This document shows, in pieces, positions 27,161 to 35,906 of a stretch of 64,000 nt of DNA. The first letter of the stretch is position 1. Each line of letters opens with the position of its first letter. This DNA is from Owenweeksia sp. (GTDB lineage: Bacteria; Bacteroidota; Bacteroidia; Flavobacteriales; Schleiferiaceae): positions 372,001 through 436,000 of the forward strand of contig NZNV01000017.1 in assembly GCA_002695025.1 (NCBI GenBank), read 5' to 3'. The translations under genes were made by a program, and so were the position numbers. A model generated the notes under the pieces. The model was not told where the DNA came from. It worked only from the letters and a program-made list of their open reading frames with translations, and searched no databases.

Positions 27161-27920
27161 ACACCACCAACCACCCCATTCCCGTAACCTTATCATCCAC
27201 CAACCCTGCCAAGCCTATCACCAGCACGTCTTCTGGAATGAACTCTCTCGCCTCAAATTGTACTTGCTGCTCTTCAGCTTGTGTAAAAGCATGGAGATCT
27301 GTTTTCTGAAAAAAACTCCGCCCGTGCCAGTCCGGATGCAGTAATTCATACTTCCCTCTATAATGTAAGCCGCTTAAAATAATGATTCCCAAAACGAGCC
27401 TTGTGTAACTTTTCATGTCTTCCGGCAACAGGCCCCGGCTAAAAGAAAGTACAATACTTTTTCCGGTCTTAACCTTTTGAAGTCTTGGGTTTCTGAAAAA
27501 ACCGGACGGAAAGCAATACGCCCTGGCAAAGGCAAAACCCTGCAGCCTCGCCAAACAAGCCTGTGTAAAGATCCGCTGGCCCTTTATACCCTCACCCTCC
27601 GCCACGCACTTCCGCAAAGCCCCGGTTAGCCTGCCACTACAACTATGATCCTTAAATAAGGGCAGGTAAGCCCCTAGGCTTTCTCGTATCTGCTTCCCGT
27701 ATTGCGAACACATACCGAATTCACTCTGGTGTTTACGTAACTCCGCAAAGTTCTCACCCTGGCGGTATTGCTTTAAGGATACCTTCCCCGCCCTGCGCAC
27801 CACCGGTTTACCGTTCAGCTCATAATATACCAGACCTCCCGTTTTTCCGTTAAGACCAAATAAGGGCATTTCGTCCTTCCATTCTTTTAGCTTACGTCCC
27901 ATATGTATACAACGCAGCAT
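27159..27920 (-). CDS. Hypothetical protein with DUF6266-like N-terminus
   Basis: A 253-aa protein. Near the N-terminus, LNGKTGGLVYYELNGKPVVR followed by RAGKVSLKQYRQGENFAELR recalls Bacteroidota-specific proteins that begin 'GkiGnlvyy..nGk.vvR' (DUF6266-like). The rest is mixed alpha/beta, relatively basic and Cys-containing, with no motif I know. There is no signal peptide. It is flanked on both sides by copies of a dispersed 21-bp repeat (27140 and 28087). Its function is unknown; it may be mobile-element baggage near the island's left end. Confidence 0.6.
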   Translation of the reverse strand: MLRCIHMGRKLKEWKDEMPLFGLNGKTGGLVYYELNGKPVVRRAGKVSLKQYRQGENFAELRKHQSEFGMCSQYGKQIRESLGAYLPLFKDHSCSGRLTGALRKCVAEGEGIKGQRIFTQACLARLQGFAFARAYCFPSGFFRNPRLQKVKTGKSIVLSFSRGLLPEDMKSYTRLVLGIIILSGLHYRGKYELLHPDWHGRSFFQKTDLHAFTQAEEQQVQFEAREFIPEDVLVIGLAGLVDDKVTGMGWLVV

Positions 27921-28297
27921 TTTAACAAACTATTGGCAGTCACTGCCTGTACCCTTGGGTGGATACTGTCTGTAAGCGTAGATAAAGCCCCCGAAAAACT
28001 CTCAGCCTTTCAGGTTTTCGCGGGGCAGAGCAGTCGGCAACCGTGAAGGTTTAGTATTCCACTTACAACTCCAAAACTCCTTACTCCCAACTAAGAAACT
28101 CCCAACTATTGGCACCCACCCCTCACGCGCTGGGTTGATACGGGGTAAAAGCATGGACAAAGGGTGGCGTGCTCAGGGTTGATAAGGGGATACCCCGTGT
28201 ATAAAGCATGGATAACCCCTGTATAAGACGAGTATGCTCTGTGTTTCCGTTATAATGAGGAGAAGAGTAGCCTTGGCTCAGAAGTACCCCATAAAAA
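27921..28297. other. Non-coding stretch left of the island
   Basis: No supported gene. It contains the third 21-bp repeat and low-complexity phrases built on GGGTTGATA and AAGCATGGA that recur at about 28133-28210. A minus-strand frame at 28123-28425 reads through the tRNA fragment and is not a gene. Confidence 0.45.
28087..28107 (+). repeat. Dispersed 21-bp repeat, copy 3
   Basis: Begins CCAACTAAGAAACTC and continues CCAACT. It lies upstream of the leftward 253-aa gene, so copies 2 and 3 bracket that gene about 0.95 kb apart. Confidence 0.55.
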
Positions 28298-28321
28298 AAG
28301 CCCCTCATTTCTGAGAGGCTT
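28298..28321 (-). terminator. Native tRNA-Asp terminator, now displaced by the island
   Basis: AAGCCCCTCA, TTTC, TGAGAGGCTT: a stem of about 10 bp with one mismatch, followed on the minus strand by TTTTTTT. It lies immediately beyond the detached tRNA-Asp 3' fragment, so it was probably the terminator of the tRNA gene before island insertion. Confidence 0.75.
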
Positions 28322-28342
28322 CTTAGCGGTCCGGACGGGACT
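28322..28342 (-). repeat. Left attachment site: duplicated 3' end of tRNA-Asp
   Basis: CTTAGCGGTCCGG followed by ACGGGACT, 21 bases identical to 54988-55008 in the intact tRNA-Asp gene. The match stops abruptly at both ends. The sequence is the T-arm and acceptor 3' part of the tRNA without the rest of the gene, which is the usual scar of integration into a tRNA 3' end. Confidence 0.85.
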
Positions 28343-28512
28343 TTTTCAACCCACCCTAATATCTTGAAAGCAAATAAATTACCTGAATGTCTATTTTCAT
28401 TGCTCCTGAATTGCCTCCGTTGCAATCAGGCTACACCCTCCAAATGTACTGATTTTCCATATTTTGCAGGGTATTACACCCGATTTTTTTAACCTTCAAT
28501 TTTTTGCAACTT

Positions 28513-29745
28513 ATGGAAAGCATTTCAAGCAAGATTAATTCCTTTTTAGAAGAACATTCTCTTGATCTCGATAAAATCGATTATGTCCGACTGTTTATCG
28601 AGAATGCAGGAGAATTGATTTCGCTGGGTCGTGATTGCTTTCAAGATTTAGAGGGGGTGTTTCAATATGATAATGATTTTGAGGCTAAACTTTGGGCTTG
28701 TCATCAGAATGCTTTTTTCGGGAATGAGATAACAAACTATTATTATTTAAGGTACTACTGGGAAAAAAGGAACGGTTTGATAGTCCCTGGCTATCTGGAC
28801 CAATCTGATATCACGGATTCGGTGTATGTCCAAATAGCTGTGATCAATCTCAAAATGCATTGGTTTGAAGGCGAACAATTCTGTTACCAGAAGAATATTT
28901 TGGACCGTGTAAATTGGAGTGCCATTCATCATACCCAGTTGGAATACGTTTATGATGAGGTTCATTCAGGACAAGTATGGGGAACGGTGATGGCTGAACT
29001 AAAAAAGCTGGATAAAGGATGGCGATACCAGCGGTTTATTGAGGAACTAGAAGAGGCGGAGTCAATTTTTAAGGCTCCTAGAAGTTTAGATCAATATTTG
29101 GCAGACAGAGATAAATGGGAGAGACGATACGGCAAAAGTTTGCCCTATCCCATCAATAAAGTTGATCTGGATCAAATTGGACCTGACTTATTGGATCAAA
29201 GGGTTGAAGAAGAAACCAATTTCATTCAAGACCTCCAAATGCAAAGTTCGGATCAGTTGTTGACTTTAAGGGAGTACCTTTCAGAGCAGGAACGTAAGTA
29301 TCTTTCAAACAACGGTAGTGGTTTTAATCGGGAGTTATACCTAAAACGTCTCAACCCTAACTTTACTCAGGATATTGACAAACCCATTTTGTTGGATAGG
29401 TTTGATAAAATCATAAATGAGCTGGTTACAGCCCGAATTCGAGATAAGTATGATTTCTTAACCAAAGAAAATATTTTTCTAATTGATGCACCCAATACCA
29501 ATGTAGATGAGTTGGCTCTTATTGCCAATCTCATGGTGGTAGCCGGGTTATTTCAAAATGTAAATAAGGCCTATTCCTTTCTTAGTAGACAGTTTAGGGT
29601 TAAGCACAGAAAGAATGGTTCCTTATATTCCCCTTCTTCTGACAGTATGCGTAAGGCGTTCAATACCATTCGTAACTCCACTACCCAAAAGAGATGGAAG
29701 GAACTTCGAAATAAGTTTGAGTCTTTTTTAACAACTCAAGAATAA
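28513..29745 (+). CDS. Hypothetical island protein
   Basis: A 410-aa protein; the ATG at 28513 is preferred over a TTG three codons upstream. It is helical, acidic and rich in aromatic residues (NEITNYYYLRYYWEKRNG, YEDNDF-like segments), without signal peptide or membrane helix. The C-terminal third (ELALIANLMVVAGLFQNVNK, FLSRQFRVKHRKNGSLYSPS, MRKAFNTIRNSTTQKRWKEL) looks like a DNA-binding or regulatory helical domain often seen at the end of Bacteroidota mobile-element proteins. I do not recognise the family. It is the first gene inside the island and reads inward, so it may be a regulator or cargo. Confidence 0.65.
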   Translation: MESISSKINSFLEEHSLDLDKIDYVRLFIENAGELISLGRDCFQDLEGVFQYDNDFEAKLWACHQNAFFGNEITNYYYLRYYWEKRNGLIVPGYLDQSDITDSVYVQIAVINLKMHWFEGEQFCYQKNILDRVNWSAIHHTQLEYVYDEVHSGQVWGTVMAELKKLDKGWRYQRFIEELEEAESIFKAPRSLDQYLADRDKWERRYGKSLPYPINKVDLDQIGPDLLDQRVEEETNFIQDLQMQSSDQLLTLREYLSEQERKYLSNNGSGFNRELYLKRLNPNFTQDIDKPILLDRFDKIINELVTARIRDKYDFLTKENIFLIDAPNTNVDELALIANLMVVAGLFQNVNKAYSFLSRQFRVKHRKNGSLYSPSSDSMRKAFNTIRNSTTQKRWKELRNKFESFLTTQE

Positions 29746-29846
29746 GATATTCAGGTAATTACATTATAGCCCTAAGAATGCCAACCTAGATTTACATTGG
29801 GTTCATTATTCACATTTGCTGTATCAAACAATTTAATACGGCAACT

Positions 29847-30122
29847 ATGAATATTAAAGCCTTAACCGAAGACGAATTTAACCGCATCCTGCATCAGATT
29901 GCAGAGATCAAAGAAGTAGTTTCCCAAAAGATCAAAAATGAGCAGATCGTATATGACAACTCCGATGTGATACGACTGCTCAAAGTTTCCTCCCGTACCC
30001 TTTCTTATTGGCGCGAAACGGGGGTGATCCGCTACTCCAAGATTGGAGCCAAGATCTATTACCGCAAACAAGATATTGAGGATATGTTGGAGCGGGGTAT
30101 GAGTTCAGAATTCGGATCATAA
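29847..30122 (+). CDS. Helix-turn-helix (excisionase/MerR-like) protein
   Basis: A 91-aa protein. YDNSDVIRLLKVSSRTLSYW followed by RETGVIRYSKIGAKIYYRKQ and DIEDML is the standard helix-turn-helix found in Bacteroidota conjugative and integrative elements, related to excisionase DNA-binding domains. The N-terminal 30 residues form a coiled coil (IAEIKEVVSQKIKNEQ). It is followed after 12 bp by a second HTH gene. It is likely to regulate island excision or maintenance. Confidence 0.85.
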   Translation: MNIKALTEDEFNRILHQIAEIKEVVSQKIKNEQIVYDNSDVIRLLKVSSRTLSYWRETGVIRYSKIGAKIYYRKQDIEDMLERGMSSEFGS

Positions 30123-30134
30123 ATAGTCTTCAAA

Positions 30135-30494
30135 ATGAAGAAACTAGAAAGATACCTGAAGCTTTACGAGGTAGTGCGTAGGTTGGACATCAGTACAGAT
30201 CAGCAAGTAATCCTTTCTCATATAGTCAGCTTCACAGAGAATCAAAAGGTATGCTACGTAAGCAATACCTGGCTTGCCAACGAAATGAAGCTCAGTGAAA
30301 GGCAAGTGCGAAGGCTGTTAAAGAACCTGGAGGATTTGGAATTAATTGAACGCCTTAGCCAAGGAGGAAAACGAATCCTTAAGCCCGGCCCTACCTGTCC
30401 GCTCGCATGGACAAATAAAACCGGTTCAATAGGTCAAAACAGTCCATCCACCCCGGACGAATACGACCTTATACTAAAACAGATGAATAGATAA
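30135..30494 (+). CDS. Winged helix-turn-helix (HTH_36-type) protein
   Basis: A 119-aa protein. DQQVILSHIVSFTENQKVCY, VSNTWLANEMKLSERQVRRLLKN, LEDLELIERLSQGGKRIL is a complete winged helix of the kind found in replication-initiator-like and mobile-element regulators. There is no extra catalytic domain. It lies between the first HTH gene and the 209-aa gene in one rightward operon, and probably controls replication or transfer functions of the island. Confidence 0.75.
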   Translation: MKKLERYLKLYEVVRRLDISTDQQVILSHIVSFTENQKVCYVSNTWLANEMKLSERQVRRLLKNLEDLELIERLSQGGKRILKPGPTCPLAWTNKTGSIGQNSPSTPDEYDLILKQMNR

Positions 30495-30514
30495 GTAAAA
30501 CAAACCTTCTTATT

Positions 30515-31144
30515 ATGAAAGAAAAGTTCCAAAGAGAAGATATTATTTTTTGTAGTAGTCTGATACAAGAGGGTTTCTTACAAGTAGGCTATCAGAACGA
30601 AAAAGACCGGATCAACGCCTTAGCCAAGGGACTTTTGAAAAACTGGAAAGAAAAATGGCCCGGGTGGGACAAAAATGACCTGCAAAAACACTTCACAGGA
30701 TACGTTGAGAGTGGTTTGGGTAAAATTGTATTACCGGAGCTTGTTTCTGCATTTAATGAGAAATACAAATTCGCTAAACCTAAATTAAAGCCCACCGCTA
30801 CAATAGATAGGACTCAGATTGAAAAGGACTATATCAAAGACATCATTCGCAGGGTAGAGGAAGAAGATTATTTCTCAGAAAATACCCATTGGCGGGAGTT
30901 TAGCCTGTTTCACATTCCTATGGAGCTTTGCCGGGAGTTTATACCTGAAGAATGTTTTAAGGAGTTTGAGAGGTTGAAGGGGGAATTGAAAGAAAGGGAT
31001 AGTAGCTTTTGTGTGGTTAGTGTTTTTAAGAAAAGGGGTTTTGAAAGCCGAGACAATATGAGGGAGAAACAGGAACTTATAAAGTTGGTCAATCAAATAT
31101 TAAGCCTGATCAAAGCAAAAGGGGTTAGCACTTTAAATAAGTAA
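30515..31144 (+). CDS. Hypothetical mobile-element protein
   Basis: A 209-aa protein that is helical and strongly charged (KEKFQREDIIF, IEKDYIKDIIRRVEEEDYFS, ECFKEFERLKGELKERDSSF). It has no membrane segment and no motif I know. It is the third gene of the operon with the two HTH genes, 20 bp after the second. It is typical of accessory proteins of Bacteroidota integrative elements. Its function is unknown. Confidence 0.55.
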   Translation: MKEKFQREDIIFCSSLIQEGFLQVGYQNEKDRINALAKGLLKNWKEKWPGWDKNDLQKHFTGYVESGLGKIVLPELVSAFNEKYKFAKPKLKPTATIDRTQIEKDYIKDIIRRVEEEDYFSENTHWREFSLFHIPMELCREFIPEECFKEFERLKGELKERDSSFCVVSVFKKRGFESRDNMREKQELIKLVNQILSLIKAKGVSTLNK

Positions 31145-31214
31145 ATCTGTCGTCAGGATTAAGCGATCAGGATGATGAGCCTTTTTCAATAACTGCTTAA
31201 ACTTTATCTATTAA

Positions 31215-32744
31215 TTACTTGGTGTCAGGATCTTTTTCAAAAATGAATCTGTATTCTTCTATTTCTTCCTCAAAGAGGATCTCCGGCTTGGCCATATTCG
31301 GTGTAGCATATGCGGTTAGCCACTTATTATCTGCTTTCAATTTAAATATTTCCGGGGTAACAATCTTTATATCATAGTATTGGGCTGCTACTACTGTAGC
31401 CCCATTGACATCTATAACTCCTGCTTTGTGATTTTTTGTATAGACGATAAGGTCATAAGCGGTAGTGTCAACAGACTGAAAACCGGAGGGTATAGAAACG
31501 CCTTTAGGATTAAACAAGGTGTAAGAGTAAGAGGTGGTAGTATAAGCACCATTACGAACACCATAATAATCAGTCTTTGCCAAGAATAAGCCATTGCTCA
31601 ACAATTCCACATTATCGTATACCTGAGAAGACTTCCGCGTTTCATTTATATCTATAAAATACCATTTGTTCAATTCCGCGTCCTTAACCGCAGTTACACC
31701 ATCGGAACTGAAGGGTAAAGCGTTGGCATAGGAAGGTTTGATTTTAAACTTGCCATTTTTATTAATGAACCCATATAGTAGATAGGGGTAGCCACGGGGT
31801 TTATTTTTTATGGCTACAGGAGCCATTCCATTGGAAAATCGATCCGCCATTGCGTAAATCCTTTTACAGCGGACTTTTCTTTTTCTATCTATAAAGTAAT
31901 ATTGATCACCGGGAAATTGGATAAGGGCTCTGTCATTGTAAAAAGGGTAGGCCTTTTCAAAACCAACTGGTGCTCTCAGAACTTCTTCTCCTTCTGTATT
32001 GAGGTAATAACATTCTCCTTCATTACAAACTAAACCCAAACCATCACTAAAATCATATGCGATGGTCCATCTTGTGGAAGTTAACAAAGTAGAATCATTC
32101 TTGGTGTACCCGAATTTTCCGTTATCCAATTGTACTCTTCGAATTCCTTCTGAAATAGGAAAAGCTTTAATAACATTAGAAGCTCTTCCTCCCGTTTCGG
32201 CCACGTAGTATACATTATTCATATTAGAAGTGTCTTGAACTAAAGGTAGGCACGATAATCCTCCGAATGCCACAATTTGAGCCCATAGATTAGTGGCTTT
32301 AGGATGCCCTGGATTATGGGATAGGAATTCATAAGCATCTTCAGATATTAATTGGATAATCTCTTCAGAGATTTGAATAGTGGAGTCTTTATTAGCTTGA
32401 GTTTTTAATATATGGTTAGAAAGTTCGCTGAGTTTATCCTTATCGAAAGCCACATCTACGCCACCATTTTCCATTAATTTAATCATGTTCCATGTGTTTT
32501 TCACGAAGGCAGTCGGTATGAATATCCCTTTATGAATGTCCTGCTTCAGCTCACAGTTAATTATTGTTATATCATTCGTGATGATATTGTTCTTTGTATC
32601 CACATATTCATTGAAAGTATTAGTTTGTTCACTATGCTCCCCTGTTTGTACACCCTTTGAATTACTGATTTCTTTATCCGTTTGAGCCTGGCAGAAGGAA
32701 TAATTCAGCAACAGCAGAAATCCTGTATAGAATATTATTTTCAC
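31215..32744 (-). CDS. Exported WG-repeat protein with an amyloid-like motif at its mature N-terminus
   Basis: A 509-aa protein with signal peptide MKIIFYTGFLLLLNYSFCQA. Directly after it, residues 29-45 read SKGVQTGEHSEQTNTFN. The same motif ends the neighbouring membrane protein (GSQGVQTGDHSTQTNHF). Its form ('GVQ.GDH..Q.N.F') resembles short RHIM/amyloid-type homotypic motifs of bacterial signalling proteins. The body contains WG-repeat-type units (FGYTKNDSTLL, YYFIDRKRKVRCKRIYAMAD, YGFINKNGKFKIKPSYANA, KWYFIDINE). It is expected in the periplasm or at the surface. Its start lies 1 bp after the stop of the membrane protein gene, so translation is coupled. Confidence 0.75.
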   Translation of the reverse strand: MKIIFYTGFLLLLNYSFCQAQTDKEISNSKGVQTGEHSEQTNTFNEYVDTKNNIITNDITIINCELKQDIHKGIFIPTAFVKNTWNMIKLMENGGVDVAFDKDKLSELSNHILKTQANKDSTIQISEEIIQLISEDAYEFLSHNPGHPKATNLWAQIVAFGGLSCLPLVQDTSNMNNVYYVAETGGRASNVIKAFPISEGIRRVQLDNGKFGYTKNDSTLLTSTRWTIAYDFSDGLGLVCNEGECYYLNTEGEEVLRAPVGFEKAYPFYNDRALIQFPGDQYYFIDRKRKVRCKRIYAMADRFSNGMAPVAIKNKPRGYPYLLYGFINKNGKFKIKPSYANALPFSSDGVTAVKDAELNKWYFIDINETRKSSQVYDNVELLSNGLFLAKTDYYGVRNGAYTTTSYSYTLFNPKGVSIPSGFQSVDTTAYDLIVYTKNHKAGVIDVNGATVVAAQYYDIKIVTPEIFKLKADNKWLTAYATPNMAKPEILFEEEIEEYRFIFEKDPDTK

Positions 32745-32745
32745 C

Positions 32746-33093
32746 TTAGTCGAAATGATTAGTTTGGGTACTGTGGTCTCCTGTTTGTACGCCCTGCGAT
32801 CCTTTTATAACAATGTTTTCTTTCGGTACCGGTTGGGATACTGGTTTAAGGGTATCTGTTGCTGGAGCGGATTCAACCTCTCGTGTAATTTCCACCTGTT
32901 GAATTTCAGGTGAATTCTGTTTATCTGATTCGGTATAGTTGATGCCGCTATTTTCATTCGGATTTGGATCATCATACACAACGGTGTAAATGAAGCCAAA
33001 AACCACGGCAATAGCTGCCAGAATTCCTGCTATTAAGGAGATTTTTTTTAACCAGGACTTAGATTTATTTTTCTCTTTTTCCATTTGTTTCAT
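32746..33093 (-). CDS. Single-pass membrane protein ending in the same amyloid-like motif
   Basis: A 115-aa protein with a very basic cytoplasmic N-terminus (MKQMEKEKNKSKSWLKK), one transmembrane helix (about residues 18-38), and a Pro/Glu/Ser-rich extracytoplasmic linker. The last 17 residues are GSQGVQTGDHSTQTNHF plus a final Asp. By charge the motif faces the periplasm, the same side as the exported WG-repeat partner encoded directly downstream. The shared motif suggests the two proteins bind each other homotypically, perhaps as sensor and membrane transducer. No enzymatic domain is present on the cytoplasmic side, which is only about 17 residues. Confidence 0.7.
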   Translation of the reverse strand: MKQMEKEKNKSKSWLKKISLIAGILAAIAVVFGFIYTVVYDDPNPNENSGINYTESDKQNSPEIQQVEITREVESAPATDTLKPVSQPVPKENIVIKGSQGVQTGDHSTQTNHFD

Positions 33094-33242
33094 GATTTAA
33101 AGAGTAAATTAATCATTTAGGATCAATAAATACTTCTTCTTTCGATTAAAGGCCAAAGAGATAGGATAATAGTTAGCTTTCTCCCCATTCCCCGCATTAT
33201 CCAACTTTGAATATATTTACCGCCCTCTAAAATCTCCCATAC

Positions 33243-34697
33243 GTGTTTGAACAGACCTTTAAAAACATTGACGACATCCTCTATAAAGACTCCGGGGCCG
33301 ATAGTGAACTCGATTACATCGGGCAAACCTCCTGGGTGCTTTTTCTCCGTTACCTCGATGAACTGGAGCAGGAGAAAGCCGATGAGGCCGGCCTGCGTGG
33401 GGAATCCTATACCTACATTATTGAAGAGCAATACCGCTGGCCGGTGTGGGCCGCTCCTAAAAATGAAAAGGGGGAAATAGACCACCATACCGCCCTTACC
33501 GGGCCGGATCTGGTGGAGTTTGTGGATAATCAACTGTGGCCCTACCTGGCCGGTTTCAAACAAAAGGCCGATAATCCCCAAACCATTGAATACAAAATAG
33601 GGGAGATCTTCAGTGAGCTGAAGAACAAGATACAAAGCGGCTACAACCTCCGCGAGATCCTGGAAATGGCCGATGAGCTCAACTTTCAATCCACTACCGA
33701 TAAACACGAGCTCAGCCACCTGTACGAAACCAAGATCAAAAACATGGGCAATGCCGGCCGCAACGGGGGCCAGTATTACACCCCGCGGCCCCTCATCCGC
33801 GCCATGATACAGGTTACCGACCCCCAGATGGGCGAAAAGGTGTATGACGGAGCCGTGGGCTCAGCCGGCTTTTTATGCGAAGCCTACCAGTACATGCTGC
33901 AGCGCATGGAAAAGACCACCACCCACCTCAAAACCCTGCAGGAAAATACCTTTTACGGCAAGGAAAAGAAAAACCTCGCCTACGTCATCGGTATTATGAA
34001 TATGATATTGCACGGCATAGAAGCGCCCAACATCATCCACATCAACACCCTCAGCGAAGACATCCGCAGCATACAGGAAAAAGACCGCTACCACGTCATT
34101 CTCGCCAATCCCCCTTTTGGCGGTAAAGAGCGCAAGGAAGTACAGCAAAACTTCGACATCAAGACCGGGGAAACCGCCTTCCTCTTCCTGCAGCACTTCA
34201 TCAAATCCCTCAAAACCGGGGGGCGGGCCGCCATTGTTATCAAGAATACCTTTTTGAGCAATACGGACAATGCCGCCATCAGCCTGCGCAGGTACCTGCT
34301 GGAAAGCTGCAAGCTGCATACCGTGCTGGATATGCCCGGAGGCACCTTTTTGGGAGCTGGGGTAAAAACGGTGGTGCTCTTTTTTGAAAAAGGCGAACCC
34401 ACCCGCAGCACCTGGTATTACCAGCTGGACCCCGGCCGCAATATGGGCAAGACCAACCCGCTGAACGATGCCGATATGGCCGAGTTTGTGGAGCTGCAAA
34501 AGCAAAAACCGGAGACCGAAAAAAGCTGGAACCTCAAAACCGCAGAGCTGGATACCCAAACCCTCGATCTCAGCGTAAAAAACCCCAATACCCCGGAAGA
34601 GGCCCCTCTGCGCAGCCCACAGGAAATACTGGAAGACATGCAAACCCTCGATGCCGAAACCAGCCAACTGCTGCAATCCGTAAAAGAACTGCTATGA
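33243..34697 (+). CDS. hsdM: Type I restriction-modification DNA methyltransferase subunit HsdM
   Basis: A 484-aa protein with GTG start at 33243. It has the N-terminal HsdM_N helical domain (MFEQTFKNIDDILYKDSGAD, LRYLDELEQEKADEAGL), then the N6-adenine methyltransferase: GQYYTPRPLIRAMI, SAM-binding VYDGAVGSAGFLCEA and catalytic NPPFGG. It would methylate adenines within the site chosen by HsdS. Its stop overlaps the HsdS start (ATGA), so they are translationally coupled. The codon composition is GC-rich compared with neighbours. It is full-length and looks functional. The leftward WG/membrane pair lies head-to-head 149 bp upstream. Confidence 0.95.
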   Translation: MFEQTFKNIDDILYKDSGADSELDYIGQTSWVLFLRYLDELEQEKADEAGLRGESYTYIIEEQYRWPVWAAPKNEKGEIDHHTALTGPDLVEFVDNQLWPYLAGFKQKADNPQTIEYKIGEIFSELKNKIQSGYNLREILEMADELNFQSTTDKHELSHLYETKIKNMGNAGRNGGQYYTPRPLIRAMIQVTDPQMGEKVYDGAVGSAGFLCEAYQYMLQRMEKTTTHLKTLQENTFYGKEKKNLAYVIGIMNMILHGIEAPNIIHINTLSEDIRSIQEKDRYHVILANPPFGGKERKEVQQNFDIKTGETAFLFLQHFIKSLKTGGRAAIVIKNTFLSNTDNAAISLRRYLLESCKLHTVLDMPGGTFLGAGVKTVVLFFEKGEPTRSTWYYQLDPGRNMGKTNPLNDADMAEFVELQKQKPETEKSWNLKTAELDTQTLDLSVKNPNTPEEAPLRSPQEILEDMQTLDAETSQLLQSVKELL

Positions 34698-35869
34698 AGG
34701 AGGGGTGGGAAAAAGTAGAATTGGGTAAGTGCATCAAACTAAAAAGTGGGGAAGGTTTGACTGCAAAAAAAATGAATTCGGAAGGTTCCATACCGGTATA
34801 TGGAGGCAATGGGCTCGCAGGAATGCATGATATACATAATGTTGAGGGAGAGAATATTGTAATAGGTAGGGTAGGTGCATTATGTGGAAATGCACGTTTT
34901 GTTCAGGGTAAGGCTTGGGTTACAGATAATGCTTTTAAAGTTACGGAGTTCTACTACTCCTTCGATTTGAAGTTCTTGGTTTATTTACTAAATCATATAG
35001 ATCTTAGAAAATATGCACGGCAATCTGCACAGCCAGTTGTGTCAAACTCTTCATTAAAAAATGTAGAACTCAGTTTTCCAAAATCCCTTTCCGAACAACA
35101 ACAGATCGTATCCATTTTGGATAAGGCCTTTGCGGCCCTGGATGCCGCCCGGGCGAAGGTGGAGCGTAACCTGGCGAATGCCCGGGAGCTGTTTCAAAGC
35201 AAGCTAAACGAAGTGTTTAGCCAGCGCGGGCCCGGCTGGGAGGAGCGCAAGCTGGGGGAGGTGGCCAAGATCATTAATGGGTATAGTTTTAAAAGTAAGG
35301 ACTTTGCGCCTGGTCAATCTACGAAGGTTGTGAAAATCACAAATGTTGGAGTAAAGGAATTTGTGGAAGATGAGCAAAATACATTACCAGAATCCTTTAG
35401 AAAAACTTATAAGTCTGTTAGTGTGCATGAGGGAGATTTAGTAGTAGCATTAACACGTACTATCATTTCTTCAGGTCTTAAAGTAGCTAGAGTTCCTGAA
35501 TCCTATGATAAAGCATTGCTAAATCAGCGGGTAGCTGCGGTGGTTCCGGCCAGAGAAGTTATGGATTCAGAATACCTCTATTTTTATATCTGTTCAAGTC
35601 AGGTATATGATTATGTGTTAGATAATGTAAATACCCTAATGCAACCAAATCTTTCCATTAAGGATTTAAAGAATATGCCTGTGCCTTTTTCTAATTTGAA
35701 AAGTCAACATAAAATTAAAAGCCAGCTTTTGGGAATAGTTAATGCTACAGATGAACTAATAGACAAGTATGAGGAGAAGATAAGGAATATAGAAGAACTC
35801 AAAAACGCCCTGCTCCAAAAAGCCTTTGCCGGTGAGCTTACCCATACCCCACAAGAAGTAAGCGTATAA
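34694..35869 (+). CDS. hsdS: Type I restriction specificity subunit HsdS
   Basis: A 391-aa protein with two target recognition domains (about residues 1-130 and 195-345) separated by a conserved helical spacer (EQQQIVSILDKAFAALDAAR, then KVERNLANARELFQSKL) and ending in a second spacer-like helix (YEEKIRNIEELKNALLQKAF). The recognition domains are AT-rich, while the central spacer is GC-rich like hsdM, consistent with domain swapping. It determines the DNA site for both methylation and cleavage. The recognised sequence cannot be predicted here. It overlaps hsdM by 4 bp. Confidence 0.93.
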   Translation: MKEGWEKVELGKCIKLKSGEGLTAKKMNSEGSIPVYGGNGLAGMHDIHNVEGENIVIGRVGALCGNARFVQGKAWVTDNAFKVTEFYYSFDLKFLVYLLNHIDLRKYARQSAQPVVSNSSLKNVELSFPKSLSEQQQIVSILDKAFAALDAARAKVERNLANARELFQSKLNEVFSQRGPGWEERKLGEVAKIINGYSFKSKDFAPGQSTKVVKITNVGVKEFVEDEQNTLPESFRKTYKSVSVHEGDLVVALTRTIISSGLKVARVPESYDKALLNQRVAAVVPAREVMDSEYLYFYICSSQVYDYVLDNVNTLMQPNLSIKDLKNMPVPFSNLKSQHKIKSQLLGIVNATDELIDKYEEKIRNIEELKNALLQKAFAGELTHTPQEVSV

Positions 35870-35906
35870 CACCCGCTTACCACCATCCTACGCAGATGCC
35901 TACCCC

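Noticed and set aside
27990-28060. Possible cobalamin riboswitch (GGGGCAGAGCAGTCGGCAACCG region)
   Set aside because: Only a superficial resemblance; no conserved B12-box layout and no downstream B12 gene.
28123-28425. 100-codon minus-strand frame containing KVPSGPLRSL
   Set aside because: This peptide is the translation of the detached tRNA-Asp 3' fragment and terminator, not a protein.
33873-34676. 267-codon minus-strand frame inside hsdM
   Set aside because: Shadow of the GC-rich hsdM gene, which has complete catalytic motifs on the plus strand.
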